A stretch of 16,568 nucleotides of DNA, from positions 1 through 16,568 of the forward strand of contig MDYQ01000300.1 of the NCBI GenBank assembly GCA_003024175.1, read 5' to 3'. Both the position numbers and the translations under genes were made by a program. Each line of letters begins with the position of its first letter. Position 1 is the first letter of the stretch. Origin of the DNA: Planoprotostelium fungivorum. Taxonomy: Eukaryota > Evosea > Variosea > Cavosteliida > Cavosteliaceae. Under the pieces are notes generated by a model. It saw only the letters and a list, made by a program, of their open reading frames with translations, searched no databases and was not told where the DNA came from. This document shows positions 1 to 10,061 of the stretch, one piece after another.

Positions 1-592
1 GGATGTCACTTCATCTCCACTGATGATGATTTGGGGGGAGAGACTCATCGAACGATCTCCTTGCTTAGCGTGTGAACTCTCTTCTTCGCTGACGGTGGGG
101 GAAGCTGAAACTGTATCCCTCTTCGTCTTTTCGATCTTCTGCTCCTTCTCAACGTGTTGATCTTCTCTCCCTTCCATTTTGGTGTCCTCTTTCTGTTCCA
201 CCTTGATGTGTGATATCTCTTTCTGTTCTGATTCGACGTGTAAAGCTGGAATCGCATCTTTGATCATCATGTTCGTGTCTTTCTCTTCTGTTTTGACGTG
301 GGAGGCTGGTTTCACATCTGTTTCTTCGATTTTCTGGCTCTCTTCAATGAGAGTATGACAAGAATCATCCTACCTCCTCCTCGTTCTCGTTGATGACAGC
401 TTTGATGGGCTCCTTTACCTGAGCAGTTCTTGTAGAGCGATCATCTTCAACACGGTCTCCCTCAACGCTAAACTTTCTCGTCTTCTCATTTTCCGAAGAG
501 TCGGAAGCATCAGAGAGCTTCTTCCTCGGGGATAAATCCATTCTCACAGAAGGGGGACTGGCGGGCGCGTCAAAGCCAACGGTTCTATGCAT
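1..592 (-). CDS. charged, repetitive hypothetical protein (partial, runs off left edge)
   Basis: Two exons are visible on the minus strand: 592-374 (73 codons from an ATG) and 339-1 (113 codons, no stop before the window edge). The join is a 34-bp intron, 340-373, with a GTAGGA donor and a GAAGAG acceptor; phase 0 is kept, and without splicing the frame stops at 365-367. The product is hydrophilic and rich in Glu, Lys, Ser and Thr. The second exon carries degenerate repeats of about 14-18 residues starting with His-Val/Ile-Lys/Glu, such as HVKTEEKD, HVESEQKE, HIKVEQKED and HVEKEQK. No membrane segment or catalytic motif is seen. It is probably disordered, perhaps a scaffold or cytoskeletal protein, but I do not recognise a family. 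It is divergent from the LRRC9-like gene. The ATG at 592 is the first in the open frame; an upstream exon cannot be excluded. Confidence 0.6.
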
Positions 593-1108
593 AATGATCG
601 AACGTCGAGCAGTTCTATGGAGGTTACTGTCGATTCGTATAGATGTCTTTTAGACGTGAAGAATGATTTGGAAGATGCGGATGGCTCACTTGGGTGTAGT
701 TCGTAGAGGATTGTTGTTTTCTTTCATGTTTGCTGGTTCTAGTTTGACCGGCTTCTATGAGAGAGTGAGCGATCGATTAAGAGGCCTCTTCACCTTCGCT
801 TGGACATCTCCATCGTTGGAGCTAAGTGAGTGGGCTCGCGATTTTGTCTCAGTCGGCGCAACGTTGGGCTTCTAGTCTGTGTCAAATATTCAAGATGGGA
901 GTGATTGCTCTTACCTTAGCATCGTTTCCTTCTATGATTCGGTATGGTTCAGCCATTCAGGAGAGCTGTAGACTACGTTGTGGCTCTTTGCCAGTCTGGA
1001 AGCTTGCCGATGTGATGTTGTTCTGAAAAAAGCAAATTACCCGGCAACCACCAACACATCGCATCAGAGACGAAATTGGTTTCGGCTCATCTAGCTTATT
1101 GAAGAACC
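593..1108. promoter_or_regulatory. divergent intergenic region, presumed shared promoter
   Basis: These 516 bp lie between the start codons of two divergent genes. The short open frames here (for example 663-875 on the plus strand) show no family resemblance and do not splice into either neighbour in any way I could justify. By position the stretch should hold both promoters and 5' leaders; I see no TATA box or other motif I would defend. Confidence 0.35.
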
Positions 1109-3360
1109 ATGTCAGATCCCCATTCCCCAGACCTCTCTGCAGACGATCGTCCAATAGAACTGGAAGAAGAGGAAGAGTACGTGGAGGTTGTTCCCATCGT
1201 TTTGAGCACTGCTGTCTGCGTGAGTCTTTCTTGTAAGACCTGCGCAGGATCTGAAGCCTTTTTAGAAAGAGGTATACGCGGAGCATTATGAAGAAGATGA
1301 TGAGTGCACTGAACTCGAGTTTGTATTCGATTTATTCTCTGAGATAGAAGATCTGAGTGCCTTTCGATACCTCCGAAAATTGATTCTTGTGGGGAATGGC
1401 CTGACGGTAGTCCCTCCTTCACTCGGTGGCCTGGCCTCCTCTCTTCAAATCTTATACTTGTGCCAGCAGTCCATCACAAAGATAGAGAATCTGTCTAAGC
1501 TAACGGAGCTGAGGGAATTGTATATGTACAACAATACAATACAGAAGATGGAGGGGTTGCACAGGTGAGCTTCATTAAGCGTCTGAAGCTCACGTTTTGC
1601 AGCTGCCAAAAGTTGCAGAGACTGTGGTTATATTCCAATCAGATAACTGACGTTGATGGTCTCTCCTCTCTGAAAGATCTACGAGAGCTGTGGATCCAGG
1701 ACAATCAGATCACGGCTCTACCAGAGAAAGAGGGGTGGATCTGCAGCCGCATTGAGATGCTCTGCTTCTCGGGAAATCCGATCCAAGAGATGAAGAGCAC
1801 AGCAAGGTCCCTACTTCACCTCTCAAATCTGTCAGATCTCTCGTTTGATGATGATATCTTCCCTCCCTGTCCAGTGGTCAGTCAGGAGGGATATCGAACC
1901 TTTATGATCTTCCACCTCAAGCAAATTCACATCTTAGATGCCACGCTAGTCCGACAGGAAGAGGTAGAACGTATCGCCGAGTTATATAATTCAGACATGG
2001 CTGCTTTCATCAATCAATTAGACGAATTGAAGCGAGATAGCAAGGAGCAAATCAAGAACATCCAATACAAGCGAAAATCCTTGGAGGAGAAAGCTGTGGA
2101 GACAAAGAAGCAATTGATGGAGTCTTTCGCCGGTTTGGAGATGTCTATTGAAGAAGCGAGGAATAAGGTCACGCAGTCACGCACTGATCAAGGGAATGAC
2201 ATCTTCCAGATGTTACAGAGGTATTCCACCGAGTCGGAGGCGCGATGGAGCCGCAGGAAGGAGTTGGAGAAGAACATCACAGCTGCCGTCAAGCGACATT
2301 CGCTGGACACAGACAAGTGGATTGAGGCGGAGACTATCAAGCAGAAGGTAGGGAGAGCTATTCGACTTCACCACCGCTGACACTCTCCAGTCGGAAGAGA
2401 GACACTTTACCCAGTTACGGCAACTAACCAGAGATCATCGAAGGCGACAATTGAGCTTACTGCTGTCTCATTACTCCCCCAAATCGCAACAAATCTGTTA
2501 CCGACTCGACAGAGGTCACCCAGAGTATAGGTGGTAATGATGCACCGTGGCTCTGTTGAAGTGATATAGATTCGTGAAATCACACTTTGCCGAGAGTACA
2601 CCACGGCCAGCAGAGAACGGTAAACCGCACATACATAAGATTCATCAGATCTATAAGATCTTCACCACAAAGAGCCAACTAGCATTTGAAAAGTCCTTGA
2701 AGAAATTGGGAGCTGCTTCTCCCAAGCTGCAGGTGAATGATATTCCATAAGACACTTGCATCTTCTTAACGATTACAGAGATTGTACAGCCTTTCCGATC
2801 CTCAGCTGTCAGAGGGCGGACCAAACGGGATTTTGGGAAAAGACCACCCCTTTGGGGATAATCTCCCTGCTTTCTTCACAGAGGACATACCTGAATTTAA
2901 TCAGTCGAATAGAAAGGCTCAGTCGGCCGTCTTGGCACAAGTGATTCTGGTGGGTCTCTCCTCATTTCTCCAATTAACATTGAGCAGGCAAGGATGGGGG
3001 TCCTCAAGGCAAACTTCACCTTCCCTCTGGATGCAAGCATGGTAAAGAAGGTATCGCTCGTGCCCACATCATCAGAGTGATGCTGAATCATACCAGTTGA
3101 AAGAGATGAGTGAATCGAATTATTGTCTGTGCGTGGAGAACGATCTGGGGAAGAGAGTATACATCGTGTTCAACGAGCCGCTGTACCTCTCAGAGTACAC
3201 CATCTTCTATAGTGTCAACTCCCACCTACAGAAGAACCACCTGCAGAAGTACCTAGACATGTTCTTGAGCGAGGTGAATCAGATGAATCAGACAAAACGC
3301 GTACCAACCACCAATAGAATGCACTGTTACCACCGCCTCATTCCTCAAATGTACAGTTGA
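1109..3360 (+). CDS. LRRC9: LRRC9-like leucine-rich repeat / coiled-coil protein
   Basis: Eight exons: 1109-1219, 1266-1564, 1603-2347, 2391-2530, 2570-2732, 2779-2949, 2988-3050, 3097-3360. Introns are 38-46 bp with GTGAGT-like or GTAGGG donors, and every phase matches; about 651 residues. After an acidic N-terminus (PIELEEEEEYVEV) come leucine-rich repeats at about residues 65-240, e.g. LYLCQQSITKIENLSKL and RLWLYSNQITDVDGLSSL. A cap-like stretch follows (SFDDDIFPPCPVV, then FMIFHLKQIHILDA), and a coiled coil at about 275-385. Then come the segments GKPHIHKIHQIYKIF and RLYSLSDPQLSEG. The last exon has IVFNEPLYLSEYTIFY, close to the 'VFDPELVLPEY' type motif of this family. This order matches the N-terminal part of LRRC9, a protein associated with cilia; vertebrate LRRC9 is about twice as long with a second repeat block that is absent here. 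The 3' end is uncertain: a possible 44-bp intron (3274-3317) would move the stop to 3423-3425. The start is the first ATG in frame before the acidic stretch. Confidence 0.8.
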
Positions 3361-3409
3361 TGGATGTCCATCCTCAGTGGTATGTTTTATGTACATTAGG
3401 CGATGCTGA

Positions 3410-6361
3410 TCATACAAAAGAGTAAATCTCAATGTGCACACAGATGAAATCCTCCTTCCCATCCAATGTCAGGGGCTCGTTCTCGAAGGTGGAACAGCTC
3501 CTGGTCTTTCCTCTGTACATCTCTCGGTCCAAGCACAACCCTCCTTGGGGTCTGTGTCCCTCAGTAAACTTCCACCTTATCACTCACCCCCCCATCTGTA
3601 TTCCATCCTCTTCCGTGTTCTGGAACAGTTGGCTGTTTCCCTCCTTCCACGTGAATCTGTCGCACAGAGTGTCGTGTCTGAAGAGAGGCATTCGGAACAA
3701 GAAGTTGTCTCGTTCTCCGAACCAAGCGAGACCTTCTCTCTTCCAATTCTTTGTGACGAAGGCTCCCAACACTTCATTGTGTGTCTTGATGAACCACACT
3801 TGTGGCTCACTCACACATCGATCCCTCACGTTCAATACGGCGTACCCATCTACGGATGTATCGTAGATCTGATCTCTTCAGTCCCTTCCCTCTCGTCTGC
3901 TCACCCTCTTAGGATCTAATATACGAAAACGAGAGGGTAGCCACTTGTACACTATTTCAAACTGTTCATGTCATCCGAGCATCTTCGTCGTCTCTGCTGC
4001 ACCTGCATGGATGTAACGATGCGTGACGTGTGGATATTCTTTGGGCGATAGAATAAAGACAGTTGACTGGTGTCCACTCTAGGAGATCCCGTCCTCGTGG
4101 TTTCACTGATTCGTTTTCTGTCAATCTTGTATCCCCTACTCCCCTCGATCAACTCTGTTGCAAATGGCAGTGAATTTCCCCTCCCTCTTTTTGTTAGTCC
4201 TTCCTCTTCCATGGTCTTACCTTTCACTCGAGCGATGAATTCATCTGGACGTAGGATATTTTCATCATTCAATTCACTGCTTCACAGTCACAGGCTTGAT
4301 GTTACAAGAAGTGACTCACTCAATGCACCACTGGTAGAGGGTCAACGTGATACGGAGGAGAAGAGACTCGTCTTCTAGGAGGAACACATCGAACAAGTGG
4401 AGGATCATCTTGGAGATGAGAGAGATAGAGAACGATGACTCACGTGATACGAAAAGACATCGACAAAGAACGAAGAGAAGATGCTTTGAAAGTGATCCCC
4501 CACCATGATGTCCGAGATAGCCACCTCTGTTCAATGAGATGGATCTCCACTGGACTCACTCTTCTTCAGGTCGGGGAGGAGTTCATCGGCCAGTAACTCG
4601 AAGGAACGATAGAGTCTCTCCAATCGGTTGATGTTGTGGGATATCTGAAAGGTAAATGATCATCTCTCTATACGATGGAACACACCTTATCGTGTGTCTC
4701 GGTGAATTTTGCGTGTGGGTGCGTGATCTCCCGACCCTTCTCTTGCTTCTCGTACGGATAAAGTCCCAGCAGAAGGTACACCGAGACATAGACATCACCT
4801 TCTCAAGATGAATACGAGATAGGAGAGAGGAACTCACTATCGATGAGACAATCGGATAAGATGAAAACGATGTTGGGAAGGTAAGGTGCGTAAGTGAGGT
4901 CTGGGTGTTGTGTGGCGATGACACACAAGATCTTCTTCACGCGGATGAGACGATCAGTGTCCATCGAAGAGATGAAGGTATCACTCAGTCTCCCCCCAAA
5001 GAGAGGAACTGTCTCACTTCAGGCCTTTCCTCTCTTTCTCTTCACCATTGTAAATGTCAGGAGGGTTCTATCTCTTTCAGATCTTCACACGAGGACGAGT
5101 AGATCACGATGAACCTCTCACCTCACAGCCAAAGGTATTGTGGAGAGCTTCCTCGTAGAAGTTGGGATTCTCTCGATTGAATTCCTCGCAGCCTGTAAGT
5201 ATCCTCCAACATCGATTTCTGTAACGGTGGAGGATTCCACAGGAGATGAGCCTCCCCTCCGTCCTCTTTAGGATTTGGCTCAGGGAGTGATTTTCCTCTC
5301 TCTCTTCAGGAAACACCACTGCAGTCCATCTGCTCAGCGTCGGTGGATTACGTCACCTTCTTCTCACCTCTCTGTCTTATCTGCTTCACGTTCGGGAGAG
5401 CCTTCTTCACCAGCCAATGGAACGAACGATTCACCCCACATCAAATAGCTGAGACTGTCCCAGATTAGTGAAGACCATTGCCCACTGTTGCGTCCTGTAA
5501 TCCTGATATGTCAGTGTATGAGACCGAGTTTTGCGTGATCACCCATAGCTTCCAGAAATACTACCTCGAGATGCTCTCGAGTTATAACTGCCTGATTCCT
5601 GTGAATCATCAGTATCAATCTCGGGAGACACTGACCTCTGAATTAAATCGTGTTTTGTAGTCCACACTGGTTCGAAGACTTCCCCCAAGACGATAATTTG
5701 AAGATGTCTTCGGAGCTGGAGTTTCATTCAAGTCCATCGTGGAGAGATCGGCGATGATGCCCGTCGAATCGTCGAAGAAGAACATGATGCTACTTCTTCC
5801 AACTAATCGTGATGCCGTCAAGTGTTGTTTGACGTTTTCCCGGTTCATTTTTGCCCTTTCGCGCTTCCACGGTACCGTAAAGACCATTATGCGTGGTCGA
5901 ACGGTTGACTCCCTTGTTGGGTACGAAGGACTTATGTTCATTGTGGATACTAAGCGTGAGGTCTTTTTCGTCCAATGATCGTAACGATCTTCGTCTGGAG
6001 TGCGAAGTCGTAGCAGATCCAATTGAGCTGCTGACATTGCGGTACCGTCTGTATGTCGTATCTGACGGAGGTATATCACTCCAGCGTCTTTCCATCTCCG
6101 TTGAAGATGTTTGTCCATCGAGCAGTCCTCTATTTCACCGTGTCCTCCATCTATGACCTCTATGTACATGGGTGCTGCTGCTTGTTGTGGGAGAGAGAGG
6201 TGCATCACTATCGCTGATAGCTTTGTGCGATGATTATTCAGTATCTTATCCGTCCCCGTCCCTAAGAACGTCGATGTTCCCGAGACCCATAAACTCTTCA
6301 GTCCTCTAAACTTATCAGTATGATCGATCCATCTGTCGGGGCACTTCCGGATCTGAAGTGT
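3410..6361 (-). CDS. TBC1D24: TBC domain + C-terminal TLDc domain protein (TBC1D24-like); 5' end unresolved
   Basis: Minus-strand exons, 5' to 3': 6361-5636, 5598-5543, 5502-5368, 5329-5122, 5067-5046 (22-nt microexon), 5008-4838, 4798-4686, 4644-4560, 4526-4444, 4408-4320, 4276-4003, 3961-3905, 3868-3588, 3551-3410. Introns are 33-54 bp and all phases fit, giving about 813 residues. The TBC domain lies at about 315-560: RCWRILTGCEEFNRENPNFY, then KKILCVIATQHPDLTYAP, then LHLFDVFLLEDESLLLRI. The TLDc domain lies at about 640-812: KWLPSRFRILD, IYDTSVDGYAV, VWFIKTHNEVLGAFVTKNW, FGERDNFLFRM, GLCLDREMYRG and a C-terminal IEIYSFV. This is the TBC1D24/Skywalker architecture, known for vesicle traffic and oxidative-stress roles, the TBC part binding Rab/ARF GTPases or phosphoinositides. 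Like TBC1D24 it seems to lack the IxxDxxR arginine finger. The roughly 300 residues before TBC are unusual; near their start LKSLWVSGTSTFLGTGTD resembles a beta-propeller strand. An in-frame TAG at 6362-6364 leaves the start unknown. It converges on the LRRC9-like gene with under 50 bp between stops. Confidence 0.82.
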
Positions 6362-6640
6362 CTACATGTCCAACGCTTGCAAACATTCGTATTGGTTGTT
6401 ATACATGATCTGGGTTCTATAAAGGATGGTAGCAGCGATGGTGTTGGATACAGTTGTTGATCAAGAGTAAATCCCTTCTCTTGCATATAAATTTGGTCGA
6501 GTATTTGTTCACCAACTTTGTTGTTCGTTCCTAGCGTTCGCTGACGATATGGCGTTGATCTCGTCCGATTCTGTATGGGTGTTTTCCCTCAATCTGGAGA
6601 ATAACTCCGTTCATGATGTTGACTAGCCATGAGACGATGA
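6362..6640 (-). other. probable 5' exon(s) of the TBC-TLDc gene, structure unclear
   Basis: Upstream of the in-frame TAG the minus strand still reads like protein. One frame gives GTNNKVGEQILDQIYMQEKG at about 6525-6466. It can be spliced over a 35-bp intron (donor GTATCC, acceptor CTTTATAG, about 6418-6452) into MYNNQYECLQALDM, which runs directly into the TAG. Further upstream NIMNGVILQIEGKHPYRIG has an ATG at about 6614. I found no combination of introns that joins all pieces in phase with the exon ending at 5636. Either the gene has a further small intron, or it is broken here, or the sequence has an error. Confidence 0.35.
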
Positions 6641-6967
6641 GACGGTGACGTCTCATCAGAGTGATGGATAAGATGGATGGATAAAGAGGAGAAGAATGAG
6701 TCTCATTCCTCCAGTACCATAGAACTGTTGTTATCTAAAGACACAATGAGCTGCTTTGTATTATATTTATTCATTTCATGCCAAGTTTGCTCAACACAAT
6801 GAAAAACCCGACATGCATAGGACGGATAATCAATAAACAATAAATGGACCACCATTAATATCATAAAAAAAGATATCATAAAATGTAATCTCGTCCGTTT
6901 TCAATTTCTAGAGACCTTGGCCACGCACAGGTAGACGCCCGATCAAATCGTCGTCGCTCTCGTTGAC
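6641..6967. other. AT-rich gap without a recognisable gene
   Basis: About 327 bp, strongly AT-rich between about 6730 and 6900, with AATAAA-like words (for example around 6831-6845) on the plus strand. I see no coding frame I would support. Its position upstream of the minus-strand TBC-TLDc gene makes it a candidate promoter or leader region. Confidence 0.3.
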
Positions 6968-7156
6968 TTATTTCTTTTCAGGTATTCGGTCCGTATCGTG
7001 CGCCCTATCTTTATAGACTTCATTTCGAGCGCGTCCACACAGGTAACGACATGCTTGATCTAAGTATTCTCGACTTTTCTCTATAGACACCGATGCATTT
7101 TTCACGTTTTCTGAGTCGATGTAAGGTACCGTCTCACATATCTCACGACTGCTCAA
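6968..7156 (-). CDS. possible exon or small gene of unknown function
   Basis: This minus-strand open frame of about 62 codons ends at TAA (6968-6970) and has protein-like composition: ETVPYIDSENVKNASVSIEK, then REYLDQACRYLCGRARNEV. It has no ATG within the open stretch that I trust. A hypothetical 46-bp intron (about 7158-7203, donor GTCGGA, acceptor GAGCAG) would attach it to an ATG near 7212 that reads MAK. It lies just upstream of the plus-strand NTPase gene. I do not recognise a family and it may be chance. Confidence 0.25.
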   Translation of the reverse strand: MSSREICETVPYIDSENVKNASVSIEKSREYLDQACRYLCGRARNEVYKDRAHDTDRIPEKK

Positions 7157-7226
7157 TTTATCGGTCTTTCAATTTTCTTCACCCACCCTCCGACGTCTTT
7201 GCCATCTGGTTGACAACAGGTCATAC

Positions 7227-9635
7227 ATGGCACTTCAAGTTACAAATGACCCCACAGGGGCGAATCTCGTGATGGTAAATGATGATGCCAACATCATCGC
7301 TAACATCGCCGGTGCCTTCACTCTAGATCCCAGCCGTCCCATCACACTCCGCCCCGCCCCTGGCCAAATTGGTGCAATCACCCAACTCACTCTCCCTGGC
7401 ATCCGCCCCGCCTTGACAGGCAATTGGATTGTTAGTCAAGCTGCCCAGACCGCCAAAAACGCCCCACCTGGTGAGTCTCAACCCTTCCTTTATATTCTCT
7501 ATATTTTTGTCGCGGTGTCTCTAGAGAGCCTCTACGGGTCTCTACGGCCTCTAAAGCTATAGCTCACACAGAGGAGGCCTTGAAGGGTCTTTGGCTGCTT
7601 AATTATATGTTTTTGACTATGTTCTCAAGTTTGGTAGATTTTCAACTACCATCAAAACTTGCAAGCTGGCATAACTCTCTGCCACCTAGGAACATGGACC
7701 TACCAATTGAAGACCGCCAGGATACGATCAAGGCACTTTTCAACATTGTGAAGAACAACTGGATGAACCGATTGGAGTCAGTGAAGCAGAAGCACACACT
7801 GGGATATCTCTGTGGACTTGCAGGAATTGGTAAAACTACTATGCTCACCATTTTGAGAGCACATATGCAGGCACTGGCCGAAGAAGTGAGTGATGCGCCA
7901 ATTGGATTTTTCTGATGCTCCAAAGGAACTAGACGAGGAGTTTAAGGAGTCAATCCGTGACTCTGTATACATCACTATCAGTCTTGGGAATGGAGACTCT
8001 TGGGAAGGAGAAGAATTTGACAATCTTATTGCGTCGAGAATGTTCATACGCTTCAGTCAAGGCTGCTCCTGGGCAACGCGCAACAATGGTACATTATCTG
8101 CCAGATCCTTTGGGACCGTTGAAGTATACAAATGTATTGGGGCTACCATTAAGAAGTCGAGCGGATGGAGAGCTGTCTTCATCATGGTAGATGACTGTCA
8201 ATTTATCAGCCCCACCCAACAACACCTGAGATCCTTTGCACATATCATCTGTCGGCTCATGACAGAACGGATCTCAAAAGAGGACCCAACAACCATCACA
8301 GCACACTTCAAGACGTACATTGTACCCATCTTTGCTGGAACCCTCCTTCCAGAGCAAGTCCAATTCTTTGCCACTATCAGCGACTTTACAACAGAAGATA
8401 TACAGCTACCACTCTTATCTGCTGACCACGCTCTGGGAATCTGTTGCAAGCTGCAGACCATCAACAGCCACCCTGCACTTCAGGACTCAAAGGTTCGGAC
8501 ACTCATCAAGCAGTATGGGGCAATACCAAGAATGCTGGAAGCAATGATCTCTGTGCTCGAAAAGTACCCCATTGAAACAAGACCCGATATCCTTGAGAGA
8601 TCTTTTGAGATAGAGTTTGCCAATGTGTATAAGGTATGTTCCTCTAATTGTCAAATGAATAATGAAATGAATCCAGCCGAAACAAATTCTGAGCTCATTT
8701 GGAGAGGATGGGAAGCAATTAGTACTGTACAGTCTTGCTAACGTCTCGCTGTCACTGTTTGAAGAAGGGACTAGAATGAGAGAAAAGCTGCGGGACTTCT
8801 CATTTAAAGGGTGTTTGTACTTGAATGATGGACACATCACCATACCACACCACGTGCTCAGTCTTGCTATCAAGGAGTACAGAATTCCCTTCACAATGCA
8901 CAAAATCAGCGACAAGGTCCACTGGCAGGATTTTGAAAAGGTGCAGGATTGCACAGAATGATTTTGATGATATTTCAGGTCATCTGTGAATATCAGTCTA
9001 TCCGCCATCACGTGATGAGATGTGCTGGTCGATCAGTCTCTATACCAGGTGCAATTACAGCAGCTCCACACTCTGCCCAGATGCACCCAATAATCCCCAA
9101 TATTATACAGTATGATCAACGCCAGTGTGTCACAAGGAAGCCTCACACTTATGAACCTGAACGAGAAGTTATGGATGGCTTTTTGCATCCTCCTCCCAAT
9201 GGTACCTTCCTCTGCTTTCCAGGCAATCCAGTGTTTGATATACGTATCTGCACAACTGATGGAGCGGGATACCACCTGATTTGGGAACAGCTTCGGCATG
9301 AAGGTGAGATTTATTTCATTCACTACTACATGACTGATATGCATGAAGAATTAGACACTAGAGCAGAGGATAAAGTGACAACTACAATGATTGAGAAATG
9401 GTACACTCAAGCCAAAGGGGTAACAAGAGGAAGTGAATTCAGCAATCCTCCGCTCCTGGTATATATCACCAACCGCAAGCTAGATCCCTATCTGTCACAA
9501 AGAACCCTTGCCAAATTCCTTGAGAATCGACCTGACCTTGCAATCATCACTAGAGACCAACTTGCTGATTTCCTGCCCCCCTGCATTCTCCATGTTGTGC
9601 TCAGTGCTGATGAAGGAAGGAATACCTTAGGTTGA
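7227..9635 (+). CDS. P-loop NTPase with C-terminal nuclease-like region (Crinkler/RHS-type)
   Basis: Six exons: 7227-7470, 7638-7885, 7926-8633, 8677-8940, 8979-9303, 9349-9635. Introns are 167, 40, 43, 38 and 45 bp, all in phase; about 691 residues ending in TGA. The first exon (MALQVTNDPTGANLVMV...) has hydrophobic, Pro-rich composition and no obvious signal peptide. A Walker A motif, GLAGIGKTT, lies at about 141-149; before it SWHNSLPPRNMDLP resembles the header that precedes the NTPase in Crinkler proteins. Walker B is VFIMVDD at about 248-254, followed by IVPIFAGT at about 296-303, a sensor-like strand typical of the Crinkler / trypanosome retrotransposon-hot-spot NTPases. The C-terminal part contains NPVFDIRICTTDG, LIWEQLRHEELD and PLLVYITNRKLDPYL, compatible with a restriction-endonuclease-like fold, although the catalytic Glu-x-Lys is not clear. 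Members of this class act as effectors or in conflicts with mobile elements. The gene looks intact, in contrast to the decayed genes to its right. The start is the first ATG in frame; a small exon inside the 167-bp intron is possible. Confidence 0.72.
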
Positions 9636-9661
9636 AAATGTGAGATGGCAAAATGTAACAC

Positions 9662-9759
9662 ACTGCATTGTTGTGAATAATATACATTGTTACCCTCAGA
9701 CACTCCTTGCTAATTATTATCAACAGATCGCCTCCTCACTCATGTCTATACACTGGTTC
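9662..9759 (+). repeat. direct repeat, copy 1
   Basis: About 98 bp starting ACTGCATTGTTGTGAATAAT and ending CACTGGTTC at the N at 9760. It recurs at 10062-10161 with the left 50 bp identical, a few substitutions further right, and one 2-bp insertion in copy 2. It begins about 27 bp after the stop codon of the NTPase gene. Confidence 0.9.
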
Positions 9760-9760
9760 N

Positions 9761-10061
9761 GATCACTCTAAACTTCTTGTCTCTTCGACCACCTCGGTGG
9801 ACTCGAAAGATATGGGGGTGTCCGCAGACCGGATTCGAAGAATGTAAGACTTCTGACGAGTCTAGAGTGGTCCCTTACGAGCACCCACTACCTTTCACTA
9901 ATAGAATACGAAGACGGCGGATCCGCAGATCACTGATGCGCTTCGAATGCGCGTTTATTATTTAATTCTTTACATCTACAATCACCTATTTACCGATCGA
10001 CCCGAATATTTACATTATTAAATTTACAAGTGAATTACCACCTTCGCTTTGCTTCCTGACA
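9761..10061. other. non-repeated segment between the direct repeats, rich in palindromes
   Basis: 301 bp with no supported gene. It holds several perfect or near-perfect palindromes: CCACCTCGGTGG (about 9790-9801), an AGACT/AGTCT hairpin (about 9847-9863), GCGGATCCGC (about 9917-9926) and a GCGC-TTCGAA-TGCGC hairpin (about 9938-9953), followed by an AT-rich tail. Its left half is GC-richer than the surroundings. It may be an inserted element, a solo terminus, or a misjoined piece next to the N. Confidence 0.4.

Noticed and set aside
1096-1422. Minus-strand 108-codon frame across the first LRRC9-like exons.
   Set aside because: It is a shadow of the acidic and leucine-rich exons; the Ser-rich run is the antisense of the Glu-rich stretch.
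3434-3919. Long plus-strand open frames of 144 and 161 codons.
   Set aside because: They are antisense to the TLDc exons, whose domain motifs are clear on the minus strand.
4169-4236. Possible intron beginning GTAAGA within the exon 4276-4003 of the TBC-TLDc gene.
   Set aside because: The candidate acceptors give a stop or an unusually long intron, while reading straight through stays open and in frame to the next strong donor.
5790-6095. A second protein-like minus-strand frame (SRRRSLRSLDEKDLTLSI...) overlapping the first exon of the TBC-TLDc gene.
   Set aside because: The other frame is open over 242 codons and joins the next exon in phase. I could not find splice sites that use both frames sensibly, so I treat this one as a shadow, with some doubt.
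7642-9011. Several minus-strand open frames of 88-174 codons.
   Set aside because: They mirror the coding exons of the NTPase gene and have no motif of their own.
9781-9870. A tRNA-like set of hairpins, with TTCGAATCC-type words.
   Set aside because: The apparent anticodon loops lack the invariant T33 and no acceptor or T-stem pairs at the right distance.
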